64,000 nt of DNA, from contig NC_091944.1 of NCBI RefSeq assembly GCF_041260155.1, positions 11,597,272 through 11,661,271 on the forward strand. Reading direction: 5' to 3'. How positions within the stretch are numbered: position 1 is the stretch's first letter; the number at the start of each line of letters is the position of its first letter. The DNA is from Ptychodera flava (lineage: Eukaryota; Hemichordata; Enteropneusta; Ptychoderidae). This document shows, piece by piece, positions 1 through 10,048 of this stretch. Below the pieces are notes generated by a model. The model did not search any database. It was not told the DNA's origin and saw only the letters and a program-made list of their open reading frames with translations. The position numbers and the translations under genes are program-made.

Positions 1-572
1 GGTTTATTTGCCATTCGACTACGAGTTCAAAGGTTAAACTTTCCTGTTTACTAGATGTGAAATCGTATCACTGGGGACACTCAATGGAGAAACAAAGTAG
101 CTATACACTCGTCACGTCATATACCGGGCCTCGTCTATCAATTGCTACCCAAGGAATGAAATGACAGTGATGCTTATGCGAAGAAGTGCAACTCGAATAC
201 TTGTGAATATCAAAGCCGAATCATCTAAGCCTCTATAGGGCATTCCATACTGCATATATCATAAAAATTAGTGAACAATTAGTTTGTGCAAAAAATATAG
301 CCAGGTCAGACATAAATTGTCGGGATATTTTAATGTCAACCGCAGTTGAACTACTATTAGGCCTAGGTTTTTACCCGAACTAGCCTACTTGTTCAACGTA
401 ACCGTAAATCATCTCTTGTAAATGCAATGCATTTGATTTGTGCAAAAACATCCTAGTATCAGCAATACAATGTTTGGGATAAATAGCAATAATAACATGA
501 TAAGCAGTTCAACAAACGATGTATGTCACTAACGTACATTTCTCTGTTGTATTTCACTGGGGACCAAAGTAG
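1..572 (+). other. Intron 1 (3' part) of transporter copy A
   Basis: The window opens inside intron 1 of copy A. The sequence from base 1 matches the intron of copy C from about 18413 and of copy E from about 45058, so the first exon and promoter of copy A lie to the left of the window. I see no other gene here. Confidence 0.7.
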
Positions 573-1467
573 TCAACAAGCTGGCGAACCAAAAATCTTG
601 AAGAACATTACGAATAACATTAAGAATATTATCAGCATTTCGCACTTCTTTGTTGCAATGTTCGGAGTCGGAATGAATTACGGCATTTGGTGGACACTGG
701 GTGATTGAAGTCATTCTACGATGAATATAACTTTTATGAGGAAGGCAAAGATGTAAGATGTATGGTTTACATCAACATTTGTATTACATTTTTAATGGGT
801 AAGCGTTATTCAAACTTCTCAGTTGACCAACTTTCAGATATTTAACCGCAATTCTGATTCAACCAACCCTGTGACTTGACTGATAATGCTGCTCATTAAC
901 AAAGACCATGGACATCTTCAACCCACTTCGGCAATTTTCGTTTACTGCCGTACTCTTGAGATAATGATTTTTCTTGTGATGTGGAGACCTGGTTAATGCG
1001 GAGTGATGAAACGGGTTTATCGCGGCTTTTGCCTTTGCGCTGTGATCACGTCATTCTCACAAGAAGTAAAAGGAATGACTAGAACTTTCCTCAATCTAGG
1101 TTAAGTAGCTACCATCGTGCCAAAAGAAGATCGTGCGTTTTATTTGAATATTTTCTCTCCATAACTTTTACAGGTCTAGTTAGCACAAACTTTACGGATA
1201 TCAGAGATAAATGTCTCCAATATTTGGTCAGTATCGGCGGTATCATATCCATGTTCGGGCTCATTTTGTCCTGCTATGCAAATAACGCCACTGTCCTCTA
1301 TGTAACCTATGGATTTATAACAGGTAGGAATTTCAGGGTTTAAAACTTAATCGCATAGTCCCGTGTTACAACGTTAAAACTGATTTCTCAAGGTCAAATG
1401 CATATGCATATCGTATCTCGTAATCCATTTATGGCATATGTTGAAAGATTCCTCTGCTATTAATTAA

Positions 1468-1810
1468 AGCCCCAGTAATGCTAACTTTCGATGAATTTTT
1501 CATTATTCTTATTTTATAAATCAATTGCAACTTTTATTCTACCCCCCAAAGATTGTTGAAACACACATTATTTAGCTTGCCAACTTAGTGTCTATATGTG
1601 TAAAATGTATTGTTATTGTTTGCATTTGAATTCTAGTCCGGACCAGAAGTCGCTTTTCAACAATAACAATGCAGTTTACAACCATAGGGGCTGAGTTGAC
1701 AAGCTGGATACTGTGTATATCAACATTCTTGGGGAGAGAACAAGGAATTATGTTCACATTCAAAATAAAAATGGTGAAATTATCATCAAAAGTTAGCAAT
1801 ACAGGGGCTG
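1468..1810. mobile_element. MITE with TAA target duplication in intron 3 of copy A
   Basis: A 343-bp element with imperfect ~34-bp terminal inverted repeats: the left end starts AGCCCCAGTAATGCTAAC and the right end is its complement with a few changes. TAA lies on both sides (1465-1467 and 1811-1813). Copy C has the empty site, reading ATTAATGAACAATATG. A 3-bp TAA/TTA duplication is typical of PIF/Harbinger MITEs; the family name is inference. It has no coding capacity. Confidence 0.75.
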
Positions 1811-3039
1811 TAACAATATGCTATACCCTCTGCCGTCCGCAAAGTTGATGTTGAGAATAAATTGAGTCTGATGTTTGCTGATAATGTCACAAATAAACAA
1901 TTCTCTGTTTCATCTTAGGCGTTGGATTTGGACTGATGCTTCCACCTAGCCTGGGTTTGATCCTCAAACATTTCAAAGGATTGGCATTGGAAGCAGCTCT
2001 TGCTATTGCGTTTATGGTGGCAAGCATTTGCTTATTATTAGTACCACCTTTATTTGAGTACTGCCAAAGTAATTTATGGGACAAGAAGCGTGTTTGCCAT
2101 TCTGGCGTGTCTATATGGCCAGTTAATATGCATTCTTCTCTCCCTATCTCTTCTCCTCTTATTAAAACCTCCTCGTTGTGAGAAATCATGTAAGAAAAAC
2201 AAGGTCAAATGCTTGAAATTTTCTTTGCTGACAAAACCAATAATATTCGACATGGTGATTGCTGCTCTCTTGATCGGTATGGGTCAAAACATCATGGTTT
2301 TACATCTAAAGCAGATTGCAATACAAAAGGGAGCTGGTGAAAGAGATCTACAAATGTCACCCATCTATTACGGAAGCGCTACGATATTTGGATTATTGTG
2401 CTACGTAATATTTCCTCCGAGATGCAAAGAAAGAGAAGAAGATAACATTATAAATCTGTGGAAATTCGGTGTGTCCCTCGTTGCAGCCGGTGTTGCCGTC
2501 ATCGGTAGCGTTCAAAGTAATTCGTTTGGTGCATTTATTGGAATAAATATCATCAGTGCTGCTGGAAGCGGATTTTACCTGCCCTTGATGTTCGTTCTTC
2601 TCAAAGCGTTCTGCAAGGAACAAGACGATGGAAACCAGGGACAAACTCGGACTGAGATCGAAGCTCTTAGATTTGTTCTCCCGGCATTCGGAATAGGAGC
2701 TTTAATCGGACTACCCATTGGAGGTAATCGTAAATTTCATATCACGGTTAAAATCACAAGGATTTCTTCATAAATTTGTTGCACTGTTTAACGTTTTAGA
2801 ATCATTTTCAAATGTTAACATATTAGATTATGATATATTTTGTTATCCGGTGCCAAATTCTTTTTCCTCGATACACTCGAAATAGAATAATGCGGAGAAA
2901 TATCTTAATGTTGTAATATATGGGTCAGATTGACTTTTATATTTCGGCTATTTAACTTTGCAGAAAAATCGGTACTCCATTTCATTTGGAGATTCGACCC
3001 TGAATCTGAATACAGAGATTATTCAAATTATAATAGATA

Positions 3040-3170
3040 TATTTAATTACCAAATAAATTGCTGTTTAGGTACAAACCTTATGGTACAAGGGTACGTCAT
3101 GCACCAAATACGCATGCGTACCCTTGCACTATAAGGTGTGTACCAAAGCAGCAATTTATTCGGTAATTAA
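3040..3170. repeat. Hairpin repeat in intron 4 of copy A
   Basis: Arms of about 50 bases (from about 3040 and ending about 3170) pair around a short loop containing ACGCATGCGT. The left arm includes AAATTGCTG and AAGGGTACG; the right arm includes their complements. The same hairpin is at 21380-21513 in copy C, and a partly deleted form at 48133-48228 in copy E. It looks like a small MITE or fold-back. Confidence 0.6.
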
Positions 3171-3239
3171 ATGTATTTGCCATAATTTCGTGCTTGGCGA
3201 AGTTTGCGAAGCCACAAGGTTGCGTGGACACAGCCTCAA

Positions 3240-3478
3240 GTTTCAGGTTATATCTCTCAATCTTACAAAAATGTATTTTACGATATTTTTTGCTGCTTTC
3301 TTGCGTTTTACGCTGAATAAGTCACAGGACAGATCTTCCTGCCCCAACACGTCTCTGTGATGGGAAACGTTGTCATGAGGTCAGAAAGGTCTGTTCTGAC
3401 CGAAATTGCGCAAAAAAGCAGCAAAAAATGTGAGTAAAATATTTTTTTTGGCAAAGCTGATAGATTGGAAAGAGTGAC
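3240..3478. repeat. Second inverted-repeat element in intron 4 of copy A
   Basis: The left arm (about 3240-3312) reads TCTCAATCTTAC then TTTTTTGCTGCTTTCTTGCG. The right arm (about 3400-3478) carries the complements, ending GATAGATTGGAAAGAG. Equivalent sequence lies at about 21592-21835 (copy C) and 48310-48515 (copy E). MITE-like, non-coding, older than the type I duplications. Confidence 0.5.
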
Positions 3479-4343
3479 AACACCGACGTAGCTTCTTTTG
3501 GAAAGTACCGTGTGTTGTGCCCCCTCCCACACGCTCACATCAGAGCGCCGCTAGCCTAATGCTAGGGGACGAGTGCGAAGGCATCAGGCAAAACGTTCGA
3601 GCTGCAATGATCAATGGTACTGACTAAAGCGGCTATCGATTGTTACCATGGATATGCAGACGTTTCGATCGATTGGTATTGGCAAGTTGATAATAGAACC
3701 TCGAAACATGGATATAGTCGCTGAATCTCTAGGAATGGTTTGGAGGTTACTATGTGAGAGGGGCCGTGGCCGTGTCTCAGTGTAGTCTCATTGATATCAT
3801 GAGCAATCATTTCGGGTTTTACATGTCATTTCGATGACCACTCAATCATGTCAATTTCTGACCGGAGTTCCAGGAGGCTGGAGTCAAACTTGGTCTTTGG
3901 CGGATTCCAGTCAGACGTAATTCAAAGGAAGTATATGGCAGTAGTTCCGTGTCATGATATTAACCGGGCCGTAGTTCCCTCCGCAAGCCTGGATGTAGTA
4001 GATTATTCAAAAGAGCTAACAAATCATTGAAATTCGTTCGCACTTCAGGTAACGGACAATTTGTCTAGTCTCAACTATCTCTACTTGAGACTTAAAAATT
4101 ACCCATTTCACCTGAAAGTTGCAAACGGATTCAGTGATTTGTTAGCTGCTTTTGAATAAGTTGAGTATATATGATTTTCAAACTCTCTTTGCAGACGTAT
4201 TGAATACAAACTTCGGTGATGGCAGCAGCTACTATCTCGCCGGTGTGACACTTATCTCAGCATGCCCTTTAGTTCTGGTGAGGGGCAATCTCAAATGGTG
4301 CAAAAGGGGTCGGGAACTGGCACAGGATAATCATGAACCATGA

Positions 4344-5510
4344 GGGAGTGAGAATCTTGGATGTCAAATGATGAGGCGACAAGATGATGAGGTACATGTT
4401 AGGATGACTGCCCTTAACCAAGAAGGCCTATAACTATAAATGCAGCTGGAAAGGTTTATAGAATAGTGAGCTCGAAGAAGATGAACATTTGGCCGATAGA
4501 GTACGCTATGGACAACAGTTTTTGCTTATGTCTATAATTTAGACGTTCTTAAAATAAAATTAAAAGTTACAAATGCGCATGCACTAACTTACTGTGGTGA
4601 ATATGTTAAAAATGTCCCAGGAGAACAGGTTCAAATATTGACTCATAACGTATTGAAAAAAGTGTGCCATTTGTTTCTTAGTCAGAAATAGGAGAAAATT
4701 TCACGGAAAATTCTTATTTGTTATTGCATAACTATGCAACCATACCTGTAGAGATAAGACGCATTGACTTGGTTGTATTGTTACATAGAGCTTACCTCAC
4801 TTGGTGTTGACTTTAATGATGTGAGTTTTTCTTTGAATTCGTTTCGGGAGTACATGAAGTAGTTTTACCAATAGATGAAACATGAGCTTCGTAGTGCATG
4901 TTCTTTACATTGAATCAATTAGAGGAAACTGTGTCTGTAACAGCTTTATTTTAACATTTAATCTTGATAAGACGCGTATATGCGTATAATTAGCAGTTTG
5001 TTACCGTTTGATTTGTACACTTCCCATAATTCAAGTGTTTGCACAGGGTGGTATGTAAGTGTATATACAAAACAAAATCCGCCAATACAAGTTCACGCTA
5101 TGGAACCAATGTCACCAGGGCCATATCAGCAGATGGTTATCACGAGTTTTACCAACTCCTTTGTTAGATTTCTTGCTCCGAAATGTTTTAGACGACTGAT
5201 CTACTTTTATGGAAAGACGGTGATTTGTTTCAGTACATTGGTCACGTTCAATATTTTGGAAACATATTTTTAAAGGAAAGAGTCTTTTTAAGGCCAAAAT
5301 CATATGTTGAGTTTAATTGATCTCGTCATTTTTCTTCATCGTGTTATTATACTTAAATATTTTCTTTAAAAAACACGATATGTTTTCAACGGTCTACGTT
5401 TTATTTAGAAATATGAAAATGAAATCGTTTTAGAAATATGAAAATCGGAACTGCTTTGGCTTGTCGATTGACTTTTCTCCTTCTTAAATGTATATATATT
5501 ATTGAGTGAC
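4344..5510. other. 3' flank of copy A
   Basis: Sequence conserved after every type I gene, and in part after type II genes (for example the GACGCATATATGCGTATAATTAG-like block near 4972, matched at 14837 in the B flank). An AATAAA lies at 4553-4558 about 210 bp after the stop and could be a polyadenylation signal. Short open frames here are not convincing as genes. Confidence 0.4.

Positions 5511-5582
<72 letters not shown>
5511..5582. repeat. (GATA)n microsatellite, A unit
   Basis: Pure tetranucleotide run. Equivalent runs lie at the same relative place in the other four units: about 15288-15354, 29398-29454, 42254-42292 and 50599-50715. Confidence 0.95.
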
Positions 5583-6225
5583 TAACGACACTTTATATTG
5601 TCAAAACTGTCATTAGACAAGGATTAAATTTTACTCTTTATGATTCTTTATGTGGAATGAGAGGATATTCTCGATGTCAAAAAACTATAAATGCGATGTT
5701 GGCCATTTTTCAGTCTCTTCGAATAATTTTAAATACTCAAAACTATGTATTTCAGAGAATTTGACCTATTAAAGTTTGTCTGTATTTTCTCTGTGTCTTT
5801 CTATTGTACTAACCTTGTGTCTGTATTTCTACTAACAGCCCTCGGTGATTTAGCATTGCGGTACGGTTGAAGTCATTATTAATAAATAAAACAAATTAAA
5901 AATAAACATGTACGTGTTCCCGTATGGCTTTGGAAATTATTTTTCAGGAAGGGTAACATTTTGAGCGAAGTTTTGTCTCTTAGATAGCGATGAGCTTAGT
6001 ATTTCATTTCTCTGTAACTTAAAAAGTACGATACCGTTGAACCAATACATACCACAGAAGTTGTCGACCTTTGAACTCATTATGGCATAACCGTACCAAT
6101 TTTTGTACAGAAACTAGGCTGAAACGAAACTGCATACAGTTTACTACAGTGGAAGTCTTGCTACACACCACACTATAATAGCGTACTCCATATCTGCCAA
6201 ATTTTATGAAGAAAATCTCTCTCGT

Positions 6226-6850
6226 TCACTGCCGCCACTGAAGTCTCCGAACAGCTTACTCTTAAAGCGACGACTAATAACGATAGAAGGGCACATGCAA
6301 ATTAGTTTTAGTAACATCTTTTAAAACGTGTATAGTTACAAATGCTAGCAGTAGGGATATCAAGGGATGGCAGCCAGCAGTAGTTGAGACACTGGCGCGT
6401 TGTGGTCGAAATGCTTGCCTAGATTTTGTAAACATAAATATCACCGTAAGAGGCCCACTATGTAAAAGGCCTTGGAGAGTCATACTGTGTTTTATTACTT
6501 CGGCTATTGAACAAACTTCCTCAACATTCACAATCAGTATGTTTACTGTTCATGCAGCAAAAGGCAACTAGAAGATGTAAAGTTAGTTTCTGAAGATCCA
6601 AAGTCCAATCTATCAAGTACGCGGCTATAATAATTTGACTCTCACTTCTGATGACCTGACCCAACCGGTTCAGGCTGATAAAAGTTTTCGGTAATGTGAT
6701 GAGAGTAGGTTTATAGTTAAATGGGCCTCAATGTTCTGTAGATGAATGTATGGACATGCAGGGAACTTAACGCGGGAACGCATAGGGCGCACTTCTAATC
6801 ATATCGTTCGGACCAATTTGTGTACAGAAAATAGGCTGAAACCAAAACGG
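6226..6850. repeat. ~600-bp segment, A-unit copy
   Basis: Begins near the CTCTCTCGTTCACTGCCGCC motif and ends near GGAACGCATAGGGCGCACTT. Related copies are at about 30115-30700 (C unit), 51636-52224 (E unit) and, outside the array, 55906-56526. No coding potential is clear on either strand. The isolated fourth copy marks it as an interspersed repeat or a transposed segment. Confidence 0.55.
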
Positions 6851-7096
6851 CTCTAAATTACAGTGGAAGTCTTCCTGAAGACCACACGAGAATAGCGGGT
6901 CTACATTACTGCAATATATTTTTACGATTCTCGCCAAACAACACACAACTTGATGATAAAGTGGTCAATAGATATTTGACGTGCCAAACAATTACGTTTA
7001 AGGTGAAATGAGGGACAAATGCGTCGAAAGAGGTTAAGTTTCGTATTAGTACAGAATTGATGTGTAAAACGGGCTGAGCTTCTGACTTTACCTTGG

Positions 7097-7420
7097 ATGC
7101 ATGATCAGTTGCCTATTCTTAGTCTCGTAGCACTCTCTCCTCAGTTTGGTGAAGTCATAACCGCAGCTGAGAAATGTAAGACTTCTAATGCTGTTGAGAC
7201 TCTCAGTTTAGATGTCAATATATTAGATTGTCGGATTATTCCCACAAAACATTTGCACACGACAGTCGGTCACAGTTGTCTGAAGTTCCTTATCCTGTAT
7301 GAACCATTTATGTTGAGTCAACCAGGACTGCGGAATGAGGTCGAGATCGACATACAATTGAGTGCTCACCTTAAAACTGCTTTTCGGACACGAACGGGTG
7401 TGTCTGCAGAATTGAAGTAA
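7097..7420 (+). pseudogene. Conserved ORF of unknown function, A-unit copy, truncated
   Basis: A 107-aa frame starting MHDQLPILSLVALSPQFGE. It matches the first ~100 codons of the longer 151-codon frame at 30984-31439. Here one base is missing at GGGTGTGTCTGC (GGGTGTTGTCTGC in the C unit and in the opposite palindrome arm), which ends the frame early. I do not recognise the family, and there is no signal peptide or clear membrane span. The last ~80 bases are in the left arm of the 7337-8231 palindrome. Confidence 0.3.
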
Positions 7421-8231
7421 TTGTTGGCAAAACTGACCAGTCAGGTGTATTTGATACACATGATACACTCTATTTATTCTGATCATTTGCACGAACTTGG
7501 TACACTGGTTACTGTGACCGGAAATTGTTCAACAGATAACACACAGTACCAGCACTGAGAGCATTATAGAGAATACAGTCCGCTTTGGCCTGCTATTGCT
7601 ACTGTTTTGCTGTAGCAAGTCCATATTTGTTAGTCAATGAAACCATACTTGCAGAGTCGATGCTTGTGGTGTCACACTGACAAAGAGCAAATCTGCGACC
7701 ATTGTCGTTGCAGTCTTGATATTGTCAGTAAATTCAATAAAACGGAACCATCTTTGACCTGTCAAATATAGTCTGATGCCTTGTACTGGCATCAGATATT
7801 TGACAGGTCAAAGATGGTTCCGTTTTTATTGAATTTACTGACAATATCAAGACTGCAACGACAATGGTCGCAGATTTGCTCTTTGTCAGTGTGACACCAA
7901 CAAGCATCGACTCTGCAAGTATGGTTTCATTGACTAACAAATATGGACTTGCTACAGCAAAACAGTAGCAATAGCAGGCCAAAGCGGACTGTATTCTCTA
8001 TAATGCTCTCAGTGCTGGTACTGTGTGTTATCTGTTGAACAATTTCCGGTCACAGTAACCAGTGTACCAAGTTCGTGCAAATGATCAGAATAAATAGAGT
8101 GTATCATGTGTATCAAATACACCAGACTGGTCAGTTTTGCCAACAATTACTTCAATTCTGCAGACAACACCCGTTCGTGTCCGAAAAGCAGTTTTAAGGT
8201 GAGCACTCAATTGTATGTCGATCTCGACCTC
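7337..8231. repeat. 0.9-kb near-perfect palindrome
   Basis: Arms of about 445 bases centred on 7784, where GATGCC-TTGTACT-GGCATC leaves almost no loop. The left end GAGGTCGAGATCGACATAC pairs with the right end GTATGTCGATCTCGACCTC. I count only a few single-base differences between arms. The left arm is the normal A-unit 3' flank (matched at about 31226-31670 in the C unit); the right arm is its inverted copy and joins directly to sequence matched at 35061 upstream of copy D. Confidence 0.9.
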
Positions 8232-9375
8232 GTCTGTCAGCGTGGAAGAACAGTGACTAAAGAATTCAACATTTGATTGACAATTCTGGCTCTATTGGTC
8301 AGATTCAGTCATACGCTTATTCCCTTTATTGACCACAACGGCCTTCATTGTGCACTTGGACAAGAAGGATTACAATTATTTTGTTGCCGTCTTTACTTCG
8401 ACGAGATTCGTGGTGTTTAGGATGGTGTAAGTCATACCCTTTTCCCGGAAACAATCGTCACGTGATTACCAGATCAAACGCCGATTTGATGCACTGTCAA
8501 CCTGTAATCAAGAAATGGATATTCAATGATAGAAAGCGTGACAACACTATACGCATGCTGTGTCATGATTTACTACCCAAACCAGAATCTAATAAACGCT
8601 AGCCTAAGTGTGTGTACAGTTCCGGCCAACGCCTGAACGCAGTTTGTTACTTGCGCATAAGTACAACGCAAGGACGCTGAGCGAAAGCCCTAAGCTGGAT
8701 ATCATTAGAATGAAACCAACACGGAACACAGAAATTCCACAACGATTGTAAAATATTCGATCCATAACATCAGTATCGGACAAATTTTATCGTTTCTCAG
8801 AGTACTGACAGATTTGTAATGTTCTATTTTCACGGAGTTGCAAAGCACCATAACATCAATGGTACATTTCTTGAAGCATGTCAGACCACGTAGATAAACT
8901 AAGTTCTTTTCATTGACAACTTTTAACGATACACTTATTGTGAAAGAAGTCGGTACTAGTAGCTGTATTATTACAAATTCGACTTTCGCAACCTTTGACT
9001 TTATCCTTTCCGACAACTAAGCTTACAATCTGTCCCAAAAGTAAACAGTAATTTAAATGTAGAAATGTTCACAACAAACACTTCCTTTGAAAACGTTTGC
9101 TACGAAATTGTTCAAATTTAAACAACGTGACATCCCATTCGTCATTGATATATTGTCCCATGGCACTAAAGGGAATAATCAATGAGAGAATTCGTTACAT
9201 GCAAGAACACAATATCCATTAATGTTTGAACAAATCAATCCCACCCTGGTTTTCTGACATTCCTAGAGTACAAGGGACGCCAGAGAAAGAAAGTCTGCCA
9301 ATGCATAGTCACATTTAATCCTCCTCACCAGACGCATATACGTCCCGACAAGCAATCTTTGCGACAACCTTCGAA
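8232..9375. other. Upstream region of the B unit
   Basis: Matches the D-unit upstream region from about 35061. It holds a promoter-like block (about 9060-9360) resembling the blocks before exon 1 of B-E, including ACAACGTGACATCCCATTCGTCA and a diverged CAATGAGAGAATTCG. No gene seen. Confidence 0.4.
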
Positions 9376-9497
9376 ATAGCCGATGCCAACAACAGTTCCA
9401 GTAAGGGTCCCGAAGATCTGCCAAACGAACTAGCTGAAGGAGACACATCGTTGAACAGATCAAATGTACCTCTGGACACGAACAAACCAACAACCAG
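9376..9497 (+). pseudogene. Start-less first-exon relic upstream of copy B
   Basis: A 122-bp frame beginning at ATA where ATG is expected. It reads I-A-D-A-N-N-S-S-S-K-G-P-E-D-L-P and ends ...KPTTR at an AG|GTAAAA donor in phase 2, exactly as the true first exons do. The leader GCGACAACC just before it matches the leader before the ATG of the other copies. There is no in-frame ATG upstream before a stop. Copy D has the same exon at 36410-36531, also with ATA, still open. It is either the first exon of a lost family member or an inactivated alternative first exon. Confidence 0.55.
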
Positions 9498-9844
9498 GTA
9501 AAAGGCATTTTCTCCTTTGCTTTAATCATGCTTTTATAAAGTTGGCTCTTTTCCTATGAATCATCAAAACTTACGCAGAAAATCTAGATTCTCTATAAAT
9601 TGACAATTTCCCCGCTCAAATCTGAATGTGAAACATCTTGATACAACTTATACAACTTATTGCAAATTCACCTAACAAATTTTTGCATGGTCCTTTTAAA
9701 CAGCTAACCTGTCCCCTTGTAAACCGTAGTTGTAAGTGTACAACACACTAAAATCTTGGGAGTAAATATTGCTCTTCCTTGAGACAACACGGTATCCTAT
9801 TCGTCAATAAATACTTACACACGTTTCAGGATACCTTAGATAGG

Positions 9845-10048
9845 GTGGACCAATGAGAGCTCATTATACGGAAAAAATACTTCATTTACGTCAGTACATT
9901 GTTTGAACAGAAGATCAAACCATAGTGTTCTCAAATTCCTATAGTGCCAAGGGCGTGAGAAAAGAAAACTGTGGCCATAGATAGCCACACTAATCCACCT
10001 TACCAGACTCACAGCCAACTATATTTGCGACAACCATCTGCCTGCAAA
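9845..10048 (+). promoter_or_regulatory. Promoter and 5' leader of copy B
   Basis: GACCAATGAGAGCTC (from 9848) lies about 200 bp before the ATG and is repeated at a similar distance before copies C, D and E. It contains a CCAAT box. Downstream the conserved blocks GAACAGAAGATCAAACC and GTTCTCAAATTCCTATAGTG follow. No clear TATA box. Promoter status is inferred from conservation. Confidence 0.45.

Larger units (their letters stand above)
573..4343 (+). pseudogene. Transporter copy A (type I, MCT/SLC16-like), exons 2-5, frameshifted
   Basis: Multi-pass membrane carrier of the major facilitator superfamily, closest by motif to monocarboxylate transporters; substrate unknown. Exons: 573-798 (a start at 570 is also possible), 1174-1323, 1919-2723 and 4195-4343, all with GT-AG borders and the same phases as copy C. 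Exon 1 is outside the window. Relative to copy C, exon 2 lacks one base near 704, giving an early stop after WWTLGD, and exon 4 has one extra base near 2063. Exons 3 and 5 are open. Two independent frame breaks make a pseudogene the best call, but single-base assembly errors are possible. In exon 4, 2251-2391 is type II sequence (see findings). Intron 3 carries a MITE, and intron 4 carries two hairpin elements. Confidence 0.7.
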
